Assembly: GCF_900188255.1 (NCBI RefSeq)
Contig: NZ_FZNS01000009.1
Span: 62,001 to 126,000, forward strand
Origin: Hymenobacter mucosus
GTDB lineage: Bacteria; Bacteroidota; Bacteroidia; Cytophagales; Hymenobacteraceae
Direction: 5' to 3'
DNA length: 64,000 bases
The notes below the pieces were generated by a model. That model ran no database searches. It had not been told where the DNA came from and was given only the letters and a program-made list of their open reading frames with translations. Each line of letters starts with the position of its first letter. The first letter of the stretch is position 1. Position numbers and translations under genes: made by a program. This document shows positions 25,186 to 32,883 of this stretch, piece after piece.

Positions 25186-26187
25186 ATGCTTACTGAAACT
25201 GCTCCTACCTATCAGAATCCCATCTGGGACTTCGATTTCCCGGACCCCACTATTATCCGGGCTGCGGATGGGTATTACTACGCTTATGGTACGCAAACCA
25301 AACGACCCGGCAACCTCATCATCAACTTGCAGGTAGCACGCTCCCTAGATTTGGTCCGTTGGGAATATGTGGGTGAGGGATTGCCACAAAAGCCATTATG
25401 GGCTCATACCACGCAAAAGTTCTGGGCACCCCATGTAAGCGAGCACAACGGCCTCTACTACCTCTACTACTCGGCTAAACCCGATAAAGGCGAGGGCCTG
25501 TGTTTAGCGGTGGCTACTTCGGCCGCTCCCCAAGGACCCTTCCTAGATGTAGGTGCCCCGCTACTATGCGGCACTGGCTTCCTCGAAATCGACCCGATGG
25601 CGTTCGATGACCCAGCTACTGGCAAGCGGTGGCTGTACTGGGGCTCGGGCTTTGGGCCGTTACGGGTGCGGGAGCTAGCCGAAGACCGTCTGTCCTTCGC
25701 GCCTGATAGCCAGGAAATAACGCTGGTGCAACCCGCCGGAGCTGGCGACCCACGCCGCTATGATCAACTTTTAGAGGGTAGCTGGGTGGTACTGCGTGGT
25801 GGGTGGTACTACTTGTTTTACTCCGGTAATAACTGCTGCGGCCCCGATGCCCACTATGGCGTACTCGTAGCCCGTTCTCGCACTGCCACGGGCCCTTTCG
25901 AAACCCTGGCCGAAGCCTCCGGCGACCCGTACGCAATGCTGCTGGAAGGTAATGAACACTGGGGCGCACCGGGCCACAATTGTGTGGTGACGGATGCTGC
26001 CGGGCAAGACTGGCTAGCCTATCACGCCATCGACGCTCGGCAACCTACCTTCGACGCTATTGACGATGAGCAAGGTTTCTCCCGCCGCGTGATGCTCCTA
26101 GACCGCCTAGAGTACGTGGGCGGCTGGCCGCGGTTAGTCACGACGGGTGGCACGCCGTCATCTGAGTTACAGCCGGGGCCTCAGTAA
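25186..26187 (+). CDS. Cytoplasmic GH43 glycosidase (arabinosidase/xylosidase type)
   Basis: This 333-residue single-domain five-bladed propeller enzyme has the three GH43 acidic residues: Asp20 in FPDPTIIR, Asp136 in EIDPMAF and Glu197 in LEGSW. FWAPHVSEHNGLYYLYYS is the usual second-blade segment. There is no signal peptide or lipobox, so it probably acts in the cytoplasm on short imported arabino- or xylo-oligosaccharides. It lies 277 bases from pruA, 4 kb outside the main arabinose locus. It has no copy of the palindromic operator, only an ACACAA half-site near 25103. Substrate specificity cannot be fixed from sequence. Confidence 0.85.
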   Translation: MLTETAPTYQNPIWDFDFPDPTIIRAADGYYYAYGTQTKRPGNLIINLQVARSLDLVRWEYVGEGLPQKPLWAHTTQKFWAPHVSEHNGLYYLYYSAKPDKGEGLCLAVATSAAPQGPFLDVGAPLLCGTGFLEIDPMAFDDPATGKRWLYWGSGFGPLRVRELAEDRLSFAPDSQEITLVQPAGAGDPRRYDQLLEGSWVVLRGGWYYLFYSGNNCCGPDAHYGVLVARSRTATGPFETLAEASGDPYAMLLEGNEHWGAPGHNCVVTDAAGQDWLAYHAIDARQPTFDAIDDEQGFSRRVMLLDRLEYVGGWPRLVTTGGTPSSELQPGPQ

Positions 26188-26222
26188 CCTTAGCGGAATA
26201 TAGCGCCCTACTGTAAACGGGC

Positions 26223-26771
26223 CTACAGCCGCTCCATTAGCTCCCGTACCTGCCGCTCCAAGTCAGTCAAGGATCCGGAGTTGTGGATGGTAAGGTCGAA
26301 GTGAGGGTAGCCGTCGAGGGCAGTTTCACTGGGGTGGTTATCGTCGCGGGTGCCGTCGCCGCGCTGGCGGAGTGGGTCGCCTTCCACGCGCAGCATCAGG
26401 CCGCCCCGGCTACGGATAAGATCGGCTTCATTAGGGAAGCGTACGTCTGGAATTAAGGTAAACTGCTCCTTTGGTAACTTGGAGAAGAATGCTTGCACCC
26501 AAATATTGGGCTCCCATTGGCGTAACGCGAGGCCTACCTGCTGGAGCATCTCCCCACGCGTACGACCAAAATTAGGTAGCAGCTCCGCCTTGCCGCGCTG
26601 AGAATAATAGGGGGTAGTGCCCTCACCCGCTAGCGCGGCACATACTGCTTTAATTGGCTCGCCCACTGAGCGGATATGCCACTGTCGTTGTGGTTGGAAC
26701 TGCTGCATAAGGCGGGCAATGGTATCCTTGCCGCTTCCCCGGCGTCCCGAAAACCCAATTAGTCGAATCAT
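26223..26771 (-). CDS. P-loop deoxynucleoside monophosphate kinase-like protein
   Basis: This 182-residue protein has an N-terminal Walker A motif GFSGRRGSGKDT (about residues 6-17) and a kinase-like core with LIPDVRFPNEADLIRSRGG and DNHPSETALDG. These resemble the phage T4 gp1-type deoxynucleotide monophosphate kinase family found in many bacteria. The frame is open to 26831, but ATG 26771 (MIRLIGFSGRRG) places the P-loop at the usual position. It probably phosphorylates (d)NMPs; dephospho-CoA kinase is a less likely alternative, as its lid features are absent. It is convergent with the GH43 gene. Confidence 0.65.
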   Translation of the reverse strand: MIRLIGFSGRRGSGKDTIARLMQQFQPQRQWHIRSVGEPIKAVCAALAGEGTTPYYSQRGKAELLPNFGRTRGEMLQQVGLALRQWEPNIWVQAFFSKLPKEQFTLIPDVRFPNEADLIRSRGGLMLRVEGDPLRQRGDGTRDDNHPSETALDGYPHFDLTIHNSGSLTDLERQVRELMERL

Positions 26772-26883
26772 GGAGGCAAAGGTACGGCCAGCAAAGCGGA
26801 GACCATACTTCACCAGCCAATAGTGAGCCATTACACAACACGCTGAGCAGCTAGTTTGCTAGGCCGCTAATAGGTAGCGGAAC

Positions 26884-27582
26884 TTAGAGAATATCCTTCA
26901 ATTCGCTTAAACAGCTAATTTCATAGGTGGTCTGGGCGAAATGACGTCGCTTCTCCGGGTTAAAATACACTTGGTCTAGCCCTGCATTGCAAGCACCTAA
27001 TACATCGCATTCCAGATTATCACCTACCATTAAGCTCTCTGAAGCGCGGGCACCGCTACGTTCCAAGGCGTGCTGGTAAATGCGGGCATCGGGCTTGAGG
27101 TGTCCGCAACATTCCGACGTCACAACTTCCTGGAAATAATTGATGAGGTTGGACGCGTTGAGCTTGATGTGCTGAATGTCCTTAAAGCCATTCGTAATCA
27201 AGTGCAGCGTGTATCCTTTCTCCCGTAGGTAGTCGAGCACCTCGTAGGTATAAGGAAATACCGCCGTTTTATGGGGCAGAATATCCGTAAACTCCTTAGA
27301 AATAGTAGTTGGCACCTCCAACTCAGGCACCCCTAGTTTGCTTAGTGTACGCACAAAGCGTACCTCGCGCAGCTGCCGCTGGTCAATTTTGCCCCCTTGG
27401 TATAGGCGCCACAGCGCATGATTAATGTCGGAGTACACCCGAATGAACTCTTCCACGGTGAAAGTGCCATACCGTCCTAGGTCGTGCAGTACATACAGGT
27501 GACGCAGGGTTTCATCGGCATTAGCCTCAAAATCCCAAAGCGTATGATCAAGGTCGAAGAAAAGGTGACGGTAGGTTTTCAA
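26884..27582 (-). CDS. YjjG-family noncanonical pyrimidine nucleotidase (HAD hydrolase)
   Basis: This HAD-superfamily protein has about 232 residues: motif I FFDLDHTLWDF near the N-terminus (nucleophile Asp and DxD), motif II LITNG, a Lys in HLKPDARIY, and motif IV MVGDNLECDVLGA. YjjG enzymes remove phosphate from noncanonical pyrimidine nucleotides and 5-nucleotides. The frame is open to 27657, but the family starts at KTYRHLFFDLDHT, so the TTG at 27582 is preferred. The longer form would add an unrelated hydrophobic leader. The ferredoxin gene lies about 100 bases upstream on the same strand. Confidence 0.8.
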   Translation of the reverse strand: MKTYRHLFFDLDHTLWDFEANADETLRHLYVLHDLGRYGTFTVEEFIRVYSDINHALWRLYQGGKIDQRQLREVRFVRTLSKLGVPELEVPTTISKEFTDILPHKTAVFPYTYEVLDYLREKGYTLHLITNGFKDIQHIKLNASNLINYFQEVVTSECCGHLKPDARIYQHALERSGARASESLMVGDNLECDVLGACNAGLDQVYFNPEKRRHFAQTTYEISCLSELKDIL

Positions 27583-27680
27583 GAAGTGCAAAGCAATGAG
27601 AAAGGAGACGATACTATATACTACGTAGTGAGATGAAGCCGGGGTATGAGCAATCAATGACGCGCTGGTGAGTAGCAGCC

Positions 27681-28007
27681 CTACGCTAACCGCAGCCGTT
27701 CTACAACGCGGCCTTCACCTACGTGTTCACGCACGATGTCTGCTGCGTCCTTCGGTTTCACGTCGCCGTAGACGGTACCTTCGGGATAAACAATTAGCGC
27801 CGCACCAGGTCCCTTCTTGCAGTGCTTACATAGGTCTAGGCAGTTACAGGTTTGCACCTGTACTTTGCGCTTGTGGCCTCCCGTAAGCAAGCTTTTCAGG
27901 CCCTGTTTCTTTAACTCGACTTTGATGGACTTGGCAACGTCCTTTCCCACATCGTCTTTTTGAGCCGTACAAACAAAGAGGCGAATAGAGGAAGTAGCTG
28001 ATTTCAC
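27681..28007 (-). CDS. Thioredoxin-like 2Fe-2S ferredoxin
   Basis: This 108-residue protein has the thioredoxin-like ferredoxin pattern: an N-terminal FVCTAQKDD strand with one cysteine, then a second cluster-binding region CNCLDLCKHCKKGP (about residues 53-66), followed by YPEGTVYGDVKP. Such proteins are soluble electron carriers, also used as domains of NuoE-type subunits. It sits 50 bases downstream of an ArsR-family regulator on the same strand, suggesting co-transcription, and upstream of the YjjG gene. Its redox partner is not evident. Confidence 0.8.
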   Translation of the reverse strand: MKSATSSIRLFVCTAQKDDVGKDVAKSIKVELKKQGLKSLLTGGHKRKVQVQTCNCLDLCKHCKKGPGAALIVYPEGTVYGDVKPKDAADIVREHVGEGRVVERLRLA

Positions 28008-28057
28008 GAGAGGTACGTACGTTGAGCAGTAAATAAGCCGGGTAGGGCGTGTCGGAC

Positions 28058-28453
28058 TTACAGGTCCGGCACGCCGGTCCAGCGACGATTTTGCAGCTTA
28101 TACGCGGCTAGCTCGCGGTTCGACCATAACGTTTGGTAGATCTTCTGATCATGAACCAGTTGCTGGTCTCGTTCCATGTAGCCGAGTAGCTGATGAACGA
28201 AGTCTTGCGCTTCTTCCTTTATGTAATAGAACACCCAATTGTCGAGGCGTCGAAAGTTCACTAGGCCCGCATTTTTCAGGTAAGATAATTGCCGAGATGT
28301 TTTGGTCTGCGTGAAATCCAGCACCTGTTCTAAGTCAGAAATGCACATTTCCTGATTTCGCCACAGCAAATGGAGGATACGCACCCGACTTTCGTCGCCG
28401 AAGGCTTTGAATAGTTGCTGACCAAATGCAACGGTAAAGTGTTTCAGGCGCAT
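28058..28453 (-). CDS. ArsR-family transcriptional regulator
   Basis: This 131-residue winged-helix protein opens with a helix and FKAFGDESRVRILHLLWRN. The DNA-recognition part is MCISDLEQVLDFTQTKTSRQLSYLKNAGLV (about residues 36-65; quoted in two parts here: MCISDLEQVLDFTQ and TKTSRQLSYLKNAGLV), and the wing ends YYIKEEA. A single cysteine (MCISDL) precedes the recognition helix, so a classical CxC metal site is absent. It lies 50 bases upstream of the ferredoxin gene and is divergent from the carboxypeptidase-domain gene with a 103-base gap. It probably controls the ferredoxin; the signal is unknown. Confidence 0.85.
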   Translation of the reverse strand: MRLKHFTVAFGQQLFKAFGDESRVRILHLLWRNQEMCISDLEQVLDFTQTKTSRQLSYLKNAGLVNFRRLDNWVFYYIKEEAQDFVHQLLGYMERDQQLVHDQKIYQTLWSNRELAAYKLQNRRWTGVPDL

Positions 28454-28556
28454 CTTTAGAGGGAGGAGTTGGGAAAACGGCCTAGCTGCACGGTGGGCCG
28501 AATTTACACCAAACCCGTGAGCGCCCCCTGAAAGTGCCGTATACTTGTAGTCTGTA

Positions 28557-29255
28557 ATGCTTTGTATGTCTGTTGTGGTTCGTTTTCGTTTCTTCTTACT
28601 GTCGATCCTACTGGTAGGGGTAGTAGTAGCATTGCTACAACCAACGGCAGCTCATGCCCAAGGACAACGCCGCGTGGTGCAGTTCTCTGGTATTGTAGCC
28701 ACCGGCGACTCCCTGCTGGGCGTACCAGGCGCCGCCGTATTCGTGCCCAAGGCTGGGCGTGGTACTGCTACCAATGCGTATGGATATTTCTCCTTACCCG
28801 TGCTAGCCGGCGACAGTATTGTGATACGCAGTCTTGGCTACCGCAACCAATATGTGATTGTGCCGGAGGATTATCAGCGTCAGAGCTACTCCGTTATCGT
28901 ATCACTGCGTGAGGATGCCACCGTGTTGCCCGAAGTACGCATTTTTCCTTACGCCACCGAAAAGCAGTTCAAAGAAGCATTTTTAGCCTTAAAGCTGCCG
29001 ACGGAACGAGGCTCTGCCGCTGCCGAGAATTTGAATGAGCAGGTGATGCGCCGTATGTTCAACAACTTGCCGGTAACTAGCATGGGTAATTACCGCCAAA
29101 CCATGCAAAATCAGCAGTATGATCAGTCTCGACGTATGGGTATGGGCCCCAGCCCTCGCACGAGCAATCCTCTGCTAAACCCATTCAGTTGGTTGCAGCT
29201 AATTAACCAAGTGAAGAAAGGAGAGTTCAAGAAGAAAGAGGGGGAGGATTACTAG
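28557..29255 (+). CDS. Exported protein with carboxypeptidase-like regulatory domain
   Basis: This 232-residue protein has an N-terminal signal sequence or anchor (about residues 8-34, ending AHAQG). A CarboxypepD_reg-like beta-sandwich follows (about 41-115) with PGAAVFVPKAGRGTATNAYGY and a characteristic SLGYRNQYVIV strand. The remainder is a charged, helical C-terminal half rich in Gln, Asn and Met. Such domains occur alone in many Bacteroidetes envelope proteins and at the N-terminus of SusC receptors, and have no enzyme activity. It is followed by a strong terminator before the susC region. A later in-frame ATG at 28566 is an alternative start. Confidence 0.75.
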   Translation: MLCMSVVVRFRFFLLSILLVGVVVALLQPTAAHAQGQRRVVQFSGIVATGDSLLGVPGAAVFVPKAGRGTATNAYGYFSLPVLAGDSIVIRSLGYRNQYVIVPEDYQRQSYSVIVSLREDATVLPEVRIFPYATEKQFKEAFLALKLPTERGSAAAENLNEQVMRRMFNNLPVTSMGNYRQTMQNQQYDQSRRMGMGPSPRTSNPLLNPFSWLQLINQVKKGEFKKKEGEDY

Positions 29256-29284
29256 AATCCAACTGCTAAGTAAGCATCCTAGTG

Positions 29285-29315
29285 AAGGAGTAGTAAGTAT
29301 ATCTTACTACTCCTT
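29285..29315 (+). terminator. Terminator after the carboxypeptidase-domain gene
   Basis: A perfect 13-bp stem (29285-29297 with 29303-29315, AAGGAGTAGTAAG arm) with a 5-base loop is followed by TTGTGTTT. Confidence 0.8.
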
Positions 29316-29579
29316 TTGTGTTTACGGGCAGTGCGGAAAACGAGGGCTATCTGTAAAAAAGTTATGCGTAGTAGCCAGTACCGATGAGCAAGTACTCTCT
29401 TACTGGAAATGCTAAAAGTGAGTGGAGTTGTAATAATCTGTTGGTTATTTGTTACGATTTCACTAACCTTACTCACGAATTCAAGAAATAGCTTCCTGTT
29501 GTCCCTTAGGATTACGCCAAAAAAGGCGTATAGGCCCTAAAAAGCCAGCTTTTTAAATTCTACTTTTTTTTGTTCCCTT
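29316..29579. other. Non-coding region upstream of the susC operators
   Basis: No gene was seen. It is A/T-rich near 29540-29580, with a T8 run at 29564-29571, and holds a small hairpin (TACGCC/GGCGTA around an A6 loop at 29513-29530). The susC promoter is expected here, but no clear TTG/TAnnTTTG pair was recognised. Confidence 0.45.
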
Positions 29580-29595
29580 ACACAATCGTTTGTGA
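29580..29595. promoter_or_regulatory. LacI-type operator site 1 of susC
   Basis: ACACAATCGTTTGTGA matches the window consensus ACACAAWCGWTTGTGT except for the last base. It has a central CpG, as in LacI-family operators. It lies 60 bases before the susC ATG. Confidence 0.85.
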
Positions 29596-29605
29596 AGTGA
29601 GGTAA

Positions 29606-29621
29606 ACACAAACGATTGTGC
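29606..29621. promoter_or_regulatory. LacI-type operator site 2 of susC
   Basis: ACACAAACGATTGTGC is the reverse complement of site 1 in its 14-base core. The two centres are 26 bp apart. It lies 34 bases before the susC ATG. Confidence 0.85.
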
Positions 29622-29654
29622 AGTATCCCTAAATTAATTCCCACACTCACTTTC

Positions 29655-32600
29655 ATGAAAAAGCCTGTACCTAGAATACGCCGGGTAACCCTGCCGGCTT
29701 TGATGTGCTGCCTACCCTTGCAGCCGTTACTGGCAGCTACTGGAACTGCGGTAAGCATTCCCAATACAATAACCTCCTTTCAAGCTGATATCAGCGTTTC
29801 GGGAAAGGTATTAGATGAAAAAGGCGCTGGTCTGCCTGGCGTAAATGTGGTCGTAAAGGGTAGCAGTGTTGGTACCCAAACCGACATTGACGGCCGCTTT
29901 ACGCTAACCGCTCCCGACAACGGAACGCTGGTGTTTTCCTTCGTAGGATATACTGCGCAAGAGGTGGCTATCAATAGCCAGACGTCGCTCAATGTAGCCC
30001 TAGCTCCTGATAACCGCGCGTTGTCTGAAGTAGTAGTAGTAGGTTACCTAACAGAAGACCGTCAGAACGTAACCAGCGCCGTGAGTAGCTTGAATGTGTC
30101 TGAGGCTCAGAAGGCTCCAGTTGCTACCGCTACTCAGGCTTTACAGGGACGGGTATCAGGTGTACAAGTGACTGGTTCCGGCGGACCAGGTGACGCTCCT
30201 ATCGTAAACATTCGAGGTATTGGCACATTAGGTAATGCCGGTAGTGGCCCCCTTTACGTTATCGATGGTTTGTGGACAGATAACATCCGCGACCTAAATC
30301 CGAATGACATTGAAACTCTGAATATTCTGAAGGATGCTTCCTCTACAGCCGTATATGGCTCCCGGGGGGCCAACGGGGTAGTTCAGATTACTACGAAAAA
30401 AGGCCGCGCTGGTGCTCCTTCTATTAGTTTTAATGGCTATCGGGGTGTTGACCAAGTTTATAAGCGTTATAATCTCACGAATGCCAGCGAATGGGCTGAC
30501 CGAGCAGTAACGGCATATACAAACGCGGGTCTTGACCCGCTTAACAATGGACAGAATAGCTTAGCGGGTGCTGTAAAGGGGCCAGGTGGTGCTTTCAATC
30601 CCAATGTAGATACGGATTGGCAAAAGGAATTTTTCCAAACCGGTACCATTGAAGACTATAACCTATCCTTCTCAGGAGGAAGTGTTGGCGAAAAGACAGC
30701 GACAAACTTCTTGGTATCGGGCGAATACTTCCATCAGTCAGGTATCGTAAAAGGCCCAGACTTCAAGCGTTATAGCTTGCGCTTAAACTCTGGGTTAACT
30801 CGTGGTCGGCTCAAATTTCAGGAGAATGCGCAGTTCACTCACTTAGATGTGACACTGCTTAATGGAGCACCTTTCATAGATGTGCTAACCATTATTCCTA
30901 GCATCCCAGTATATGATCCAGCCAATGAAGGTGGTTTTGGCACAGGTTCTCCCACGCTCAATAGCTTCGCTACTAACCCTATTGGAGCGCAGCAGTTATT
31001 GCGTCGTACGCAATCAGATAACCGCGTAGCTGGTAACATCAGCGCTGATTTCTCCATCTTCGACTTCCTGACGTATCGTTTGAACGTGGCTATGGATGGC
31101 CATACGTACAGCAATGCAGATGCGCAGCAAGCGGGTATTCTTCGCCAAAACAGCAGAATTAATACGTCTTCGCTCAATGAATTTCTAGGGTATGACCTAT
31201 TTATGCTGGGCGAAAATATGCTGACCTTCAATAAGCGTTTTGGTGATCATAGCATCAATGCCGTAGCGGGTTATTCAGAGCAGAGCTTCCGTCAGCATAA
31301 TGTGCAGGCTGGTGCACAAGGGTTCACTAGCTCACCTCAGTATTATTTCGAGCTAAGTGCTGGTCCAGAGAAGGGGGTAATTGGTGGCAGTTCGTTCAAG
31401 TATACCAAGCGTTCATTCTTTGCACAGGCTACATACGACTTCAAAAATCGTTATCTGTTGTCAGTAAGCGGACGTCGAGATGGTTCGTCGCGTTTTACAC
31501 CGGACAACCGTTGGGGTAATTTTGGTGCTGCGTCGCTGGGCTGGCGTGTTAGTGAAGAGGATTTCTTCAAGAGTGCTGTTCCGGCCGTCAACAATTTGAA
31601 ATTGCGTGCCAGCTATGGCTCTAACGGTAACGATGCTCTCAATGGGCTCTACGGCGGAAGCTATTTGCCGTATCCAATCGTTGGCCAAAACGTGAATTAC
31701 GTTATAGGTACTGGTCAAACTATTGTGAATGGTTCTTCCCAACTGGCTTTGCCTAGCCCAGATATTCGCTGGGAAGATCGATATACGAAGAACATTGGTC
31801 TGGATTTGGGCGTGCTTGATGATCGGCTCACCCTCTCTACAGATTACTATGTTTCACAAACGCGCAATGCCCTAGCACCGGTACAGGTGCTAACCTACTT
31901 AGGGCACTTCGGACAAGCACTTTATCAGAACGCAGGTGACATAGAGAACCGCGGTTTAGAACTGGCCTTGGGGTACCATGACAGTAGACGTGCTTTCACC
32001 TATGGTGCCGACTTCACCCTAACTACTATAAAAAACGAGATAACGTCAGTACCGGTAGAAGGACAGGTATTTGAAGGAGGTGAGTTGTTGACTCGTTCGG
32101 CACTAGGTACTTCTTTAGGTGAGTTTTATCTGATTCCGTTCGATGGTATCTTCCAATCAAACGATGAAGTAGCTAACTATAAGAATGCTAGTGGTACTGT
32201 AATTCAGCCCTACGCTTCAGCTGGTGACGTGCGCTATAAGGACACTAACGGCGACGGAACAATTAGCAACAGTGACGCTGTCTATTCAGGTAAGTCCATT
32301 CCAAACCTGATAATGGGGCTTAACCTCACAGCTGCTTACAAAGGTTTTGATTTGTCGGTGTTCTTTAACTCATCAAGCGGCAATAAAATCTATAACGTAG
32401 CACGCCGTGATTTGGAGAGTTATGTTGGTCCTAACAACTATAACGCTGATGTGCAGCCGTGGACGGCAGAAAACCCCTCCACTACCACGCCACGTCTGTT
32501 GCAAGGTGGAGGTCTAGGCAATCTTGGTCTAGCAGCTTCTTCTAACTCTCTATTTAATACAACGCGTTGGTTAGAAGACGGCTCTTATATCCGTCTGCGC

Positions 32601-32822
32601 AACATTCAACTCGGCTACACTTTCCCTAAGACATTGACGAGCAAAATGCCAAGCTTAGGTAGCGTACGAGTGTATGTAACGGGGCGTAACGTGTTCACCA
32701 TTACTGATTACACAGGATTTGATCCAGAGATTACGGGCACCGGTTTCTTTAGCCGTGGTATTGACGCAAGTTCCTACCCTAATGTGCGCAGCTTCACCGG
32801 CGGCATTCAGGTAAACTTCTAA
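29655..32822 (+). CDS. SusC-family TonB-dependent outer membrane receptor (arabinan oligosaccharides)
   Basis: This 1055-residue protein has a signal peptide (about 1-28). A carboxypeptidase-like N-terminal domain follows (about 38-115, with GKVLDEKGAGLPGVNVVVKG), then a TonB-box-like EVVVVGY and a plug domain (QALQGRVSGVQVTGSG ... LYVIDG ... TAVYGSRGANGVVQITTK). The rest is a 22-strand barrel ending in an aromatic FTGGIQVNF strand. The frame is open from a TTG at 29616, but that codon lies inside operator 2, and ATG 29655 gives the signal peptide. SusC proteins import oligosaccharides with SusD. Substrate is inferred from the neighbouring arabinanases. Codon use looks more A/T-rich than in its neighbours. 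Confidence 0.9.
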   Translation: MKKPVPRIRRVTLPALMCCLPLQPLLAATGTAVSIPNTITSFQADISVSGKVLDEKGAGLPGVNVVVKGSSVGTQTDIDGRFTLTAPDNGTLVFSFVGYTAQEVAINSQTSLNVALAPDNRALSEVVVVGYLTEDRQNVTSAVSSLNVSEAQKAPVATATQALQGRVSGVQVTGSGGPGDAPIVNIRGIGTLGNAGSGPLYVIDGLWTDNIRDLNPNDIETLNILKDASSTAVYGSRGANGVVQITTKKGRAGAPSISFNGYRGVDQVYKRYNLTNASEWADRAVTAYTNAGLDPLNNGQNSLAGAVKGPGGAFNPNVDTDWQKEFFQTGTIEDYNLSFSGGSVGEKTATNFLVSGEYFHQSGIVKGPDFKRYSLRLNSGLTRGRLKFQENAQFTHLDVTLLNGAPFIDVLTIIPSIPVYDPANEGGFGTGSPTLNSFATNPIGAQQLLRRTQSDNRVAGNISADFSIFDFLTYRLNVAMDGHTYSNADAQQAGILRQNSRINTSSLNEFLGYDLFMLGENMLTFNKRFGDHSINAVAGYSEQSFRQHNVQAGAQGFTSSPQYYFELSAGPEKGVIGGSSFKYTKRSFFAQATYDFKNRYLLSVSGRRDGSSRFTPDNRWGNFGAASLGWRVSEEDFFKSAVPAVNNLKLRASYGSNGNDALNGLYGGSYLPYPIVGQNVNYVIGTGQTIVNGSSQLALPSPDIRWEDRYTKNIGLDLGVLDDRLTLSTDYYVSQTRNALAPVQVLTYLGHFGQALYQNAGDIENRGLELALGYHDSRRAFTYGADFTLTTIKNEITSVPVEGQVFEGGELLTRSALGTSLGEFYLIPFDGIFQSNDEVANYKNASGTVIQPYASAGDVRYKDTNGDGTISNSDAVYSGKSIPNLIMGLNLTAAYKGFDLSVFFNSSSGNKIYNVARRDLESYVGPNNYNADVQPWTAENPSTTTPRLLQGGGLGNLGLAASSNSLFNTTRWLEDGSYIRLRNIQLGYTFPKTLTSKMPSLGSVRVYVTGRNVFTITDYTGFDPEITGTGFFSRGIDASSYPNVRSFTGGIQVNF

Positions 32823-32883
32823 TTCATGCTAGGACAACAAATAATTGTCCAAGACCCCAATCCAACCTGTTTTTCCTACTTAG

